Assembly: GCA_015523565.1 (NCBI GenBank)
Contig: WAKA01000131.1
Span: 1 to 59,604 of the forward strand
Source of the DNA: Candidatus Heimdallarchaeota archaeon
GTDB taxonomy: Archaea > Asgardarchaeota > Heimdallarchaeia > Heimdallarchaeales > Kariarchaeaceae
Length of the DNA: 59,604 nucleotides
Direction of reading: 5' to 3'
Numbering within the stretch: the stretch's first letter is position 1; each line of letters starts with the position of its first letter. The notes under the pieces are model-generated. The model was not told the DNA's origin. It did not search any database and worked only from the letters and a program-made list of their open reading frames with translations. A program made the translations under genes and the position numbers. Positions 24,707-34,900 of this stretch are shown piece after piece.

Positions 24707-26596
24707 ATGGTGAAAGACAATAAAATCAGAGTTGGAAAAACCACAGGAGTAATTGAATGGGGCATTTCAGAAGATAGGGGATATTGTATCATTGAGGAAA
24801 ACAACAACATAATTTACGTGGCAAAAGAACAAGATACAATTGTTCATCATTGTTCAAAGACAATAAACACATGTAAGCATATTGATGAGCTCAGCCATTT
24901 TTATAGGCAACAGGGCATTCCGTTTATTGCAAGGAAAAGGAGTTTTGAAAGTGCCAGAAAAGCATCAATAAAAATTTTGTCACAATTATTGCAGGAGGGG
25001 AAGATAAGTGCAGAATCACCAATACAATTGCTCCGTGTCTTTCAATTGATGCCAGAGAGACAATTCAGAATGCTTTGGAGACAGATTTCATTGAAATGGG
25101 TAAATCAATCGCCACTCAATAGAATGTTTGAACTAACAGGGGTAACCATAAGTGCAGTTCGACAGATTTCTGCAATGAAGGGAAAGGAAGGACTAGCAAG
25201 CAGATCCATTAGAATCGTGGAAGAGCAACTTTTTAACAAACATCTTGTTTCAGAAATTGATGCAGAAAATTGGAAAACAATCCTTAAGGAAGTCTATAAT
25301 ACATATCAATCAGCAAAGGAACAGGTAATAAAAGAAATTAAGAGAAGAGTAGATGGATTTTGGAAAGACAGGAATGAAGAAATTGTTAAAACCATGTTCA
25401 TGATGCATTGCATTGATACTTGGATTAAAGAAATAGAGGAATGGACAGGGATAAATCCCACCATGAACATAAAACATGAAATCACGCCATATCTAGACAA
25501 ATTCAAGAATTCAAATTCAAAAATTGCAAGGAACAAGATAGGTTTTGCTTTAGCTCTTGCCAATGAAACCCACCCACCAATGGATTTGAAGAAACTGAGA
25601 TTGAGAAAGTTGGAACTTAAGAAATATATGAGTGAAACATTTGGGATCAGCAATGAGAAAAGACGGAAGAATGCAATTACATTGGACGATTTCTTTATCT
25701 ATCTGTTGGAAAAATTGAAAGCAAGACCCTCATATGATTTCCCCATTCGCAGATATTATGACAATGTATATCTTCCAGAATCCATTCTTATGGACTATCC
25801 AATTTTAAGATTCATATTGGAAAGAATCAAACAAGAGAATTATTTGACATATGATGATGTGACAAACCATTTGAAATTGTTCAAATGGCTTGGAGGAGAA
25901 AAAATCCAATCAAATTATAAAGACAGACTTTTAGGGACAAGCAATCCCATAATACCAGCCAATGCGTTCATTGTCCAATGGGATATCCGTTCAAATTATG
26001 GAGAAGGGGACATAATGCATTTCCAATATGATGGCAGGACATATGAGCTTGATTTCAGTGAAGCAATAAAAATGGGAATAGCACCCTTTTCTTACACAGT
26101 CTGTACCATTGAAAGAGAAGGAAAGATCAATATATTTGAAATCATCAATGCAGAGACGGTTTTAAAATCAATCGAGAGCCAACCAATTAAGATAGTAAGT
26201 TCATTACTCCCTTGGTATCTATTGACAGACAAAGAGACAATAGAATTGACACAATTGAACAAGGGAATCAGGGAATGCAAAGAAAAATGGTTTATCCAAG
26301 GTGCACAAATATTGGAGAAGAAACTGCAGGAATTTCTGGAAAATGAGTGGTGGTATCATGATTCAAGAAAATATGAAGAAATAAAGGAGAGATTGATCAA
26401 CGGGGAGTTCAAATATGGAAAAGAAGAACTATGGGATTTAATCCCGAAACGAATACAAGAACTAATGGAAATGGACATTCCTGAAAGTAAGGTCAGAGAC
26501 ATGCTGTTGATTGAGGCAATTAAGATATCACCAGACATATATACAGCTCTTGAATACATCATTAAGAAATTTGGGAGAAATGACAGCCGTAATTAA
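24707..26596 (+). CDS. SWIM-like zinc-finger protein in the MoxR-VWA operon
   Basis: 629 residues with no recognised enzyme domain. Near the N-terminus a SWIM-like zinc finger can be read: H47, C49, C56 and H58, i.e. HxC-x6-CxH, preceded by the strands ENNNIIYVAKE. SWIM is normally CxC-xn-CxH, so the first Cys is replaced by His. The rest is mostly helical, with several Trp/Tyr-rich patches near the middle. It follows the VWA gene by 6 bp. SWIM proteins are known companions of some MoxR-VWA pairs, which fits it being the third component. Confidence 0.7.
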   Translation: MVKDNKIRVGKTTGVIEWGISEDRGYCIIEENNNIIYVAKEQDTIVHHCSKTINTCKHIDELSHFYRQQGIPFIARKRSFESARKASIKILSQLLQEGKISAESPIQLLRVFQLMPERQFRMLWRQISLKWVNQSPLNRMFELTGVTISAVRQISAMKGKEGLASRSIRIVEEQLFNKHLVSEIDAENWKTILKEVYNTYQSAKEQVIKEIKRRVDGFWKDRNEEIVKTMFMMHCIDTWIKEIEEWTGINPTMNIKHEITPYLDKFKNSNSKIARNKIGFALALANETHPPMDLKKLRLRKLELKKYMSETFGISNEKRRKNAITLDDFFIYLLEKLKARPSYDFPIRRYYDNVYLPESILMDYPILRFILERIKQENYLTYDDVTNHLKLFKWLGGEKIQSNYKDRLLGTSNPIIPANAFIVQWDIRSNYGEGDIMHFQYDGRTYELDFSEAIKMGIAPFSYTVCTIEREGKINIFEIINAETVLKSIESQPIKIVSSLLPWYLLTDKETIELTQLNKGIRECKEKWFIQGAQILEKKLQEFLENEWWYHDSRKYEEIKERLINGEFKYGKEELWDLIPKRIQELMEMDIPESKVRDMLLIEAIKISPDIYTALEYIIKKFGRNDSRN

Positions 26597-26600
26597 AGAG

Positions 26601-26609
26601 GATTATAAA
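26601..26609 (+). promoter_or_regulatory. TATA box of anchored protein gene
   Basis: GATTATAAA-like stretch centred about 26 bp from the GTG start at 26631. It suggests separate leaderless transcription rather than read-through from the upstream operon. Confidence 0.5.
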
Positions 26610-26630
26610 GTTTGAAAATTTATTTGGATT

Positions 26631-27893
26631 GTGCCCCATATTTCAGAGAAAATGATCATAGCCTCAATTTTGGTGGGAATCGTTGTCATTGCACCCATTT
26701 CCATGTGGGTATATGTGGACAATCAAGCAGAAAAAGCAAAACAAGACCTAGAGAATGCACAATTTATGATATATGATGTGGACATCCTGAACATAAGCAA
26801 TGGGCAAATATTTTTTAATATTACAGGGGAAGTTAAAAATTTGAATACAACACGTTCAGAAGTGTTTACGATAGAGAGTTTTCAATTGATTTTGGATCCA
26901 AATGCATCCAGACCAGTTGTTATTCCAGTTGACACTAATGCGATATCAACCGTAATGGACAATATGTCATTTTCATTTGTTTCGTCAATTGAAATTAAAG
27001 ATTTGGAAAATTCCGACAGCCCTTTTTTGGGGAATTTAATCTCTTCAGGAATGTTTGACATCCCATTTCTTGGAAGAATTTCTGCCAAAGCAAATGGAAT
27101 CAGGAAAAGCATTGAATTTGACAATGTCCTACATTTTTACTTATCAAGGGGCATTGTAATGAATGTAACAGAAATCTCAAATCCAATCAGTTCCAAATCA
27201 GTTGACACCAATGTTACAATCATGATTTCAAATCAGTTTTCTGCTGATTTTGACATTACAGGAATTGTAAAAGTAAATATGGGGGAATTAGTATTGGGAA
27301 ATATAGATTTAACCAATCCATTGACTTTAGAGTCGGGATCCAAAGAATATAAGCTTCCATTAAAGTTGGAAAGATCATACAAAGAGAGTCTTCAAAGTCT
27401 GATTACAAGTGAAAATTTCACTTTTGTAGTAGAAGGGGAGATAACTGTAGTCAATGAGAATGCGGAAATCCCTGCGGAAATTCAATTGAAAGTTGAAACG
27501 GGTGAGGGGTTAACACCTTTGGGGTGGCAAGTTGACAATTTTGTTATCAATGATTATGATCCATTTAGTGGAAACGGGACAGTTGTCTTTAATATAACAA
27601 TATTCAACAACCTACCAATCACAATCCCCATCAATTTCCTTGAAATGGACCTGGCAACACTTACCAACATAAATTTTGCAACTGTCTTTTGGGACGGGAA
27701 GGCAACATACATTCCAAAATATTCCTATGAAAAGCTTTTCAATGTCACAGGATTTTTGAAGGGCGTGAATGCAATCCTTTTGGGCAAGATTACTCAAGAC
27801 AAGGCAATCAAGGTTCCAAAAGCAATAATAAGGATATTTACACAACTTGACGAGTTTGATCTGGTTTTTTCCATAGACCATATCGATCTATAA
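26631..27893 (+). CDS. N-terminally anchored extracellular beta-domain protein
   Basis: 420 residues from a GTG start. One transmembrane segment at about 9-28 (IIASILVGIVVIAPISMWV) is followed by an extracellular part with repeated hydrophobic strands and many N-x-S/T sites. The stretches DVDILNISNGQIFFNITGEVKN and FNITIFNNLPITIPINFLEMDL resemble LEA14/WHy-type repeats, so there may be three copies of that beta-sandwich. Function unknown. It lies directly after the MoxR-VWA-SWIM genes but has its own TATA box. The 3' end overlaps the convergent gene by six bases. Confidence 0.72.
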   Translation: MPHISEKMIIASILVGIVVIAPISMWVYVDNQAEKAKQDLENAQFMIYDVDILNISNGQIFFNITGEVKNLNTTRSEVFTIESFQLILDPNASRPVVIPVDTNAISTVMDNMSFSFVSSIEIKDLENSDSPFLGNLISSGMFDIPFLGRISAKANGIRKSIEFDNVLHFYLSRGIVMNVTEISNPISSKSVDTNVTIMISNQFSADFDITGIVKVNMGELVLGNIDLTNPLTLESGSKEYKLPLKLERSYKESLQSLITSENFTFVVEGEITVVNENAEIPAEIQLKVETGEGLTPLGWQVDNFVINDYDPFSGNGTVVFNITIFNNLPITIPINFLEMDLATLTNINFATVFWDGKATYIPKYSYEKLFNVTGFLKGVNAILLGKITQDKAIKVPKAIIRIFTQLDEFDLVFSIDHIDL

Positions 27894-28757
27894 GAAAAGA
27901 GATGAAATAAGTATCAGTGGATATAAAGACAAAAATGTAATCAGAATTGAATCAGTAAATTCAAAATCAAATTGCTCCATTAAAAATGAGACTTGAAAAA
28001 TCGCCAACATTGTGCTGCTTAGAAAGGCAAGAACCCCTTGAAAAATTGGAATTGAGACCACATCAGGTGAATTTTCAATGAGCAAAACAAGTCCAAATAT
28101 AATCCCAGGAATAAACAGTGGGGAGAGAAAAACATAGTTTCTGAGAAAGGCAGACACAATGGTAGATTTAGGAGGAAAATCCAATGTCCCCTTTACCTTG
28201 CGGTAAGCCATGGAAACAAAGAAGATCATGAGATTCATAGAAGATGCCCAAATGATGATGGACAAGAAAGAATCCCAAAAGTCAACCTTAGTTCGAAAAT
28301 CAACCAATGTTCCAAACTGAATCATTTGGGTCGATGAATATAGGGACGAAAGAAGTAAATAGAGTATAATAACTTGTTGAATCACGAACCAAAGGGGTGC
28401 TTGGTTTATCCTATGCATTGCCTTGCTCAAGAACATTGGTACAACGGGTTTTTCTTCCACCTCTATGGTTTCATCCTCATCTTTCAAGATAAGTAAAGCC
28501 TTTTGACCCAGATCGCTAAGTATATATTTTTTGTCAAAGGTTTGTTGTATTAACCCTTTCATTTTTTTGATATGCCAATAGAACGATCCACTTTCCATCC
28601 CTGTCTCTTCAAGGATTTCAGAATAGGATATTGGACCATCTGCAATCAAGAAAAATAGTTTCAATCTATTGGTATTGCTTAATGGCTTGAATATTTCCTC
28701 AACTCGGGTTTTCAATAGATCAAAGTCATGTTGATCGCCTTTATCCCGAGAGAGCAT
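27888..28757 (-). CDS. Membrane-bound ArsR-like winged-helix regulator
   Basis: 289 residues. The N-terminal about 90 residues are a winged helix: FKPLSNTNRLKLFFLIADGPISYSEILEETGMESGSFYWHIKKM, a classic ArsR-type DNA-binding helix pair. After an acidic linker there are about five transmembrane segments. Archaeal one-component regulators of this kind sense membrane or extracellular conditions and act on nearby genes. The neighbouring secreted-protein gene (28784-29941) carries a palindrome in its promoter that could be its target; both lie on the same strand. Confidence 0.85.
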   Translation of the reverse strand: MLSRDKGDQHDFDLLKTRVEEIFKPLSNTNRLKLFFLIADGPISYSEILEETGMESGSFYWHIKKMKGLIQQTFDKKYILSDLGQKALLILKDEDETIEVEEKPVVPMFLSKAMHRINQAPLWFVIQQVIILYLLLSSLYSSTQMIQFGTLVDFRTKVDFWDSFLSIIIWASSMNLMIFFVSMAYRKVKGTLDFPPKSTIVSAFLRNYVFLSPLFIPGIIFGLVLLIENSPDVVSIPIFQGVLAFLSSTMLAIFQVSFLMEQFDFEFTDSILITFLSLYPLILISSLFL

Positions 28758-28783
28758 TAATTACAGAACCTACCTTATCTGTT

Positions 28784-29941
28784 TTAAGGGTATTTCTTTT
28801 TTTTCTGCATAATCACAAGAAGTGCTGTAATGAACGGCAATGCAACAAGTTGTCCATACCATTGTATCTGCGGGGATAATGAAACAATTTTTTGATATTC
28901 TTGAAATAGGCTTGCACTAAAATCGGGGTCGTGAATAATCATCCTACCAGATGGATAAATCAGCCCATAGCCAAGAGAAGCATCCTTTTTTAAGCGATAA
29001 TATGTTTGGTTAAGTTTTGCCAAACGGGTGGAATAATTGCTTTTTTGTTTTTTGACATTGACAACCTTGTCCATTCCATCAACTTTCACATTAGGAACCC
29101 AAGAATAATTAATATTTAATAGAGAGCCATGTCGCAATGATATTTTGGAAGGGCGGATAGAGGTATTCCCTATATTCTCATACTTTTGGACTGTCTGGAT
29201 CTGGGATCTTGCCTCGAGAAAATCCTTGGGAAAATCAACTCTCATGAAAATTCTCAGGAGTACTGGAAGGATGATAAGATTAATTCTTTCTTTAGGCATG
29301 TTGAACAAATAATGGTTGATTTTCAAACTTAAACCAATGTTCCTCCCAAAACTTTTTTTCTCAGATATTGAATAGGAATTGATGTTTTCTTGTCTGATAA
29401 CTGGAATTTTTTTTGTGGTCTCTATTTGTGATGCATTAATTTGAAAATTAAGTACGATACTTGAATTTTTTAAGGCAGGAACAACGTCCAGACTTGCGGA
29501 CAAGTTGACTGATAACTGTGCAATTGTACCAATCCGTCTCTTTTGAACATCTATATTCCAATCCAAGTTAGAGAACATGAGGTGCTGACGAAAAGTTTTG
29601 CCTTGTGGATTACGGATTTGAAATAAAAGTTTCGGGAACGAAAGAAATATAACCTGTGTTGATTGGATTGGGATTTTGTATCCATTTTTTTCAAAGTATG
29701 CCAGATTTGTTTGGGTAATCATTGCAAAATGTGCGGCATAGCTATTGTTGCTTTGTCCTGCAAGGAACAGACCCATGAAATTATCATATCGGACACCATA
29801 AAATTTTGTATTTGTTGAATTAAAGGATACTCCATGGTATTCTTGGAAAATTGCACGCCGAACTGGACGGACATTGGCTTGAGCAGGCAACAAGGGCATT
29901 ACAAGCAACAATACAATAAAAATTGAATGAATGGATTTCAA
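28784..29941 (-). CDS. Secreted protein with C-terminal membrane anchor
   Basis: 385 residues starting at TTG 29941. A signal peptide (SIHSIFIVLLLVMPLLPAQA) is followed by an extracellular domain rich in beta strands with several N-x-S/T sites, then a hydrophobic segment and a basic end (LPFITALLVIMQKKKKYP). No known family. It precedes the membrane-bound regulator in the same direction by 26 bp, so the two may form an operon whose regulator senses something handled by this protein. Confidence 0.72.
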   Translation of the reverse strand: MKSIHSIFIVLLLVMPLLPAQANVRPVRRAIFQEYHGVSFNSTNTKFYGVRYDNFMGLFLAGQSNNSYAAHFAMITQTNLAYFEKNGYKIPIQSTQVIFLSFPKLLFQIRNPQGKTFRQHLMFSNLDWNIDVQKRRIGTIAQLSVNLSASLDVVPALKNSSIVLNFQINASQIETTKKIPVIRQENINSYSISEKKSFGRNIGLSLKINHYLFNMPKERINLIILPVLLRIFMRVDFPKDFLEARSQIQTVQKYENIGNTSIRPSKISLRHGSLLNINYSWVPNVKVDGMDKVVNVKKQKSNYSTRLAKLNQTYYRLKKDASLGYGLIYPSGRMIIHDPDFSASLFQEYQKIVSLSPQIQWYGQLVALPFITALLVIMQKKKKYP

Positions 29942-29952
29942 TTGTCTTCAAT

Positions 29953-29980
29953 TATATATGATGCCTTAGGGCATATATAC
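29953..29980 (-). promoter_or_regulatory. Palindromic operator candidate overlapping TATA
   Basis: A perfect inverted repeat ATGCC-TTAG-GGCAT (29961-29974) is flanked on both sides by TATAT-like bases. One flank (about 29973-29982) is placed to act as the TATA box, about 36 bp before the TTG start at 29941. A dimeric winged-helix repressor binding here would block transcription; the ArsR-like regulator downstream is an obvious candidate. Confidence 0.5.
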
Positions 29981-30007
29981 TTACAGCTTAAGAAATCTTG
30001 GGGTGTA

Positions 30008-31894
30008 TCAAAAGAGAAAGGAAAGGGTATCGTAGAGCTCTTGCAGATCAATTGAAACATCAATTGATTCAAAATAATTGGACCAAGCTGTATCAAGGGC
30101 TTTACGAGTCCCTTTTTCTATTTGTTTTGAAATTGGAGGAAGATCCATGAATCTTAGTTTATCAAATTCACCAAGTATTTTCTGGCGAAAGATTGGTGGA
30201 ACAGAGATAGGATTTATCATAAGGGGCTCATTGGAGTAATCAACGATTTGAAGTCTCCCAAGGTCACGACCGATTATCCTTCTGCTCCGCATGAAAAAGT
30301 ACAAGAAAAAACTGGAAGAAAACCATGAAGCAAGGAGTTTCAAAGTTTCTTTTTCACCCCTGAACATGTAAAAGTTTTTGGTGGGGATGACAAGATCGTC
30401 CATAAAGTGCACATATGTACCTACAGTTTTCATGCCAAACTTGTCAACCATTGCAAGATTAGTGAAAGGAGATTTTGTCTGGACTTGAAAATAAGGATGA
30501 TGTATCCATTGGGCACCAAATTTTTTTATGGCTGGTGTAGCATAGGCTTTTGTCCTAGCAACATATTCCTGAACAGCCTTATGGGATTCCTGATTTGGGG
30601 GGATAATGAGAAGATAATGCATAACATTTGGAGAGATTTTGTTTTTGTAGAGGGAGGGCTTCCTGAGAGCCTTTTTCAAGAATGAACGAGGCATTTCAAG
30701 AATATATCCGTCTGGGGACACAATTGCAATTGTATCATGTTTTTCATCCAAAATCCGCCAAGTTTTATTGGGTATCAGAAAGAATTCGGGACCATACATC
30801 TCTACACCACGTCTGAGCAAATTTTCATGGGCAGATGTCGTTTGAAGGCATTGGGATTGAAGAACCTTAAGTTGAGGGGAGACTGGATAAATGAATTTGA
30901 GCCAATTCCAGGCACCTTCCAATTCTTTTTGAGAAATTGAATTTATGTTGTGCATTTTTTTGGCTTGATCAATTTGGGAAAATGTGACAACATTTGTATC
31001 TGGAATGGATTTGCTTGCAATTAAAATTAGCTCACGGATTTTACTGCCATCGGAAAATGATGTCATTCCAGGGTTTCCAATGATTTGATGAATCGTATAA
31101 TTTTGAAGCAGGAATTTCTTAATTCCAGAGGCATATTTTGCAGTAAAGGTTCCAGACGGAAGAATAGCAATAAGTGTCCCACCAGTCGTTAGCATTTTAT
31201 CTGCCAAGAAGAGGGAATAGACATGCAACCCCATCTGTCCTTCAAAGTACTCCATATAGGATGAAAGAGACTCTTTTATTGTATCAAGCGAGCTAGGAGT
31301 CAAATAATGGGGACGAGTAAACGGAGGATTCATGACAACAATGTCAAAAAGATTAGAGATATTTTGTAGCTTGAATGCATTTGAATGAAAAATGGTTAAT
31401 TCTGTGGAGTGTGTAAGCATCAATGGCATAAGGGTTTGAAGAGAGGAGAGAACAGAGGGGAAATAAATTTCAGACCCGAAGATTGACAGAGGATGGGAAT
31501 AAGACTTTTGCATTTCAAATAATAACCTACCACTGCCATGGAATGGATCAGTCACTTTTCTTGCCGTAGGATTATATCGATAAGCAAGTTTTCCAAGAAA
31601 CTTGGCAATGGGTTTATTGGTGAAGTTTGCAGAAAGCCTTCTTTTTAACCCAAGATTAATTTTTTGTAAAGATCGACCATAATTGGGGTTCTCTGCAATG
31701 AGATTTTCCCCTAGTTCCTTTAATTCATTTAAGAGAAGAGAATTGATGAAAACCTGTTTTTTGTAAGTCTTTAATTTGTCCAACAATTTGCGATCCAAAA
31801 TTGGACAAACATCCCTAGAAAATCCTAAACCCTCAATATCCGATGATGTTATGCCAAAAGGAGAAAAAGATGAAAAAACATGATCAAGAATCAT
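30008..31894 (-). CDS. Adenine-specific DNA methyltransferase (orphan)
   Basis: 628 residues. The SAM-binding motif I is DPFHGSGRL (116-124) and the catalytic motif IV is NPPF (189-192), in the order expected for gamma-class N6-adenine methyltransferases. GGTLIAILPSGTF is a later core strand. The C-terminal about 300 residues would hold target recognition. No restriction endonuclease or specificity subunit is adjacent, so it may be an orphan regulatory methylase, a BREX/Dnd-like component elsewhere, or a methylase with the nuclease fused in the unassigned part. It lies between surface-protein genes. Confidence 0.82.
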   Translation of the reverse strand: MILDHVFSSFSPFGITSSDIEGLGFSRDVCPILDRKLLDKLKTYKKQVFINSLLLNELKELGENLIAENPNYGRSLQKINLGLKRRLSANFTNKPIAKFLGKLAYRYNPTARKVTDPFHGSGRLLFEMQKSYSHPLSIFGSEIYFPSVLSSLQTLMPLMLTHSTELTIFHSNAFKLQNISNLFDIVVMNPPFTRPHYLTPSSLDTIKESLSSYMEYFEGQMGLHVYSLFLADKMLTTGGTLIAILPSGTFTAKYASGIKKFLLQNYTIHQIIGNPGMTSFSDGSKIRELILIASKSIPDTNVVTFSQIDQAKKMHNINSISQKELEGAWNWLKFIYPVSPQLKVLQSQCLQTTSAHENLLRRGVEMYGPEFFLIPNKTWRILDEKHDTIAIVSPDGYILEMPRSFLKKALRKPSLYKNKISPNVMHYLLIIPPNQESHKAVQEYVARTKAYATPAIKKFGAQWIHHPYFQVQTKSPFTNLAMVDKFGMKTVGTYVHFMDDLVIPTKNFYMFRGEKETLKLLASWFSSSFFLYFFMRSRRIIGRDLGRLQIVDYSNEPLMINPISVPPIFRQKILGEFDKLRFMDLPPISKQIEKGTRKALDTAWSNYFESIDVSIDLQELYDTLSFLF

Positions 31895-31952
31895 TTTGCA
31901 ATAGATAGAGATAATTTACGGACTTTATTTTTATTGCTATGAAGTTTTGTGT

Positions 31953-34900
31953 CTATTGAACGGGTGTTTTTTTGACGGGGTTATCAACCATATAAAATTC
32001 AGTAGAGATATTAAGAACAGCAGATCCATCAATAGTGACAACTAAACCATGCTGTGCTTGGAATTCAGAAGAGTAGATACCCAATTGATAGCTGTAAGCC
32101 ACGTATGTCCCATCTCCTACACCAAGGAATGTAGCTATTCCACTGGAGTTAGTAATGGCATAGTATCCAGTCCATTGATAGTATCCATTACCAGAAGGCA
32201 GGTAAAGGTAGACATAGGCCGATGTAAGAGGAGTGCCATCATAGTCAATCAATTTGACATAGACAGTTCCACCACCAATGTTTACTTCATGGATATCGCC
32301 AGATTTGGCAGTTATTTGACCACCAATATACGACTGGCCATAGGTAAAGTATGCTTTAGTTACAACTAAGACATATTTGCTTTGGTTGTTGGCATAGACA
32401 GTTGCAACACCAGAGGAATTTGTATAACCATAGCCAGCTTGAATCCCCTGATATGAGAGATACACCCTCATTTGGGGAACGGTATTGTTGGCACCATCTA
32501 GAACCCGTATATATATTGGGACAGGATGGATTTCCACATTTTTGTTGGCAGTCGCATTGAAGAGATTTGAGTATACATAGCCCTTGCCAGGATAGTAGGA
32601 ATAGGCAAGATATGAGGCATTGACAACCGCATTCAGAACAGCAACACCTGAGGCATTTGTTTTTGCCCATCCACCCCAATAGCCCTCTGTAGTCCGCAGA
32701 TATACCCATTGGTCTGCACCTACCTTGGATGTGGAATCAATTTGATATACACTTACAGAGACGGTTGTCGTTGCTAATGAATACTCGAACAATGTATTCC
32801 CAGTCACATTGAATGTTGATGATTTCTGCGATACAACAGGATACTTGTATATTCTTAGATAATATGAGTCATTTATCACGAATGAAAACACGGCGTATCC
32901 AGTCGTATTAGTTTTAGCCCAGCCAGAATACGTACCTAGTTCAGAGGAATATAAGTACACATAGGCATTTTGCAATGCAGAACCGTTGTTCAGTATTCGA
33001 ACTGTAAGTTGATGACCAATGACAACAATGGTAGTGACAAGTCCATCAGATGAATTTAAGGGTGAGGACAATATTTCCCTTCCTGACAGATATAACCGAG
33101 CCACAAGTTCAGTATTGTTTGGTGCAAGAACCGTGGCAATCCCTGATGAATTGAAAACACCATATCCTATATAGCTGTTATTGGAATTGAAGTAGATATA
33201 TGTATAAGTCCAAGAATTAGGTGGCTGGAACCCATTGCCGTTACTATCCACTAGTTTCACATATATTGTCACCAAATCAAACAGGACAGTGTTGACCGTA
33301 TTTTCCACTAATGTTATGGGCTTTGAATACAAGGAACCCATTCGGATCTTGTAAGTGGATCCATTACTGATGGTAACTGTGGCATATCCTGTTGAATTGG
33401 TTTTGCCCCATCCTGCGTATGAATTCTGGAGGGTATACAGATAGAAATAGGAATTCTTCAATGGTTGTCCAGAAGTTGTCATAAGACGTATTGTGGTGCT
33501 TGCAGGCTGAACCACAACTGTTCCACCGTTTGTTATGGTGAAATTGCTCGAGTAAAAGTACAGATATGGGCTATAAGAATAGACATAGACGCGATACATT
33601 CCAGATTCAGGAGCATTGAAGTTGGCTTTCCCATTAGAATCAGTTGTGGAATAACCAAGATAGACCCACCCAGAGGTGGCTGCATAAAGGTAAACCCTTG
33701 CATTCGCCAAATTGGTTCCATCTGAATTCTTTACATGAATGGTGAATGGAACCACATTGACAACCAACAAGACAGATGTGGTTATTGAAGTGTTGAATAC
33801 AGCAGTCTGTATTATGGTGCCATAATCAATGCCAATAGTGTAATTGGTGTTGGGCAACAATGCAAATGTGGCATTGCCATTTGCATTCAAATATTGTGTC
33901 ACATAGATTTCACCATTCAGATATGCATTCACCCTAGTGTATTTTATTGGATTGCCAGAATTATCTTGGACATGCACTTCGACCAATGTACCGCCAAGTT
34001 TAAACTGCACAACCATACCGTTTGTGGCGTTAAATGAGAGACTTCTTGCTTGGGTATATTTTCCACTGATGTAGAAGTACGTCCTCAGGTAGACACTGGT
34101 ATTTTCAGAAACCGTGGTTATAAACGTTGCAATTCCAGAAGTATTGGTTCTGGCAAATCCAAGATATTTGTTGTCTTTTGATGACATCAGATATACATAT
34201 TGATTTTGTCGTGGAGATCCATTCGGATTGGTCACATTCGCATAAATGACCAAACCTTGGATTGTGATGTTGTAAACCAGGTCTGAATTGACACTGAATT
34301 TGCTTGTGGAATGATATGAAGAACCAGCATAGTATTTAAGGTAATAAGATCCATTCTTCAGACCATAAAAGTCCGCAAATCCCGTATTGTTTGTTCTTTG
34401 GGAGCTTAAAGCCCTTCCAAACTCATCATACAATGAAACATATATAGAGGAAACGGGATCACCAGAAGAAGTGGTAACATTTACGGACAGATGATTTCCA
34501 TCCAAGTAAAATTCATAGACAGAACCTGGAACCACTTTGAATATACCAGAATTGTAGGTTTTTCCTTTTGTCACTTGTATTTTAAATTCGCTTGCAGGAA
34601 TTGAAAACGCAGCGTATCCTGTTGCATTGGTGTATTTATATCCGACGTATGTTGCAGAGGATCCAATTACGGAATATGCACGGACAAATGCAGAAGAAAT
34701 GCCGACGTTATTCTGTTGCAGGACTTTGACATAAACAACACCAGGGTTGGTATTGATGTAAACATCCTTTGTTTGAGATACGTCAACAAAAGAGCTTGAA
34801 GCAGGAACGGTGGAACCATGATAGGCGTTAAATTTATATTCACCATTCAAAAGGTAAAAAGTGGCTGAGCCATTAATATTTGTAGTTTTTGAGATGCCTG

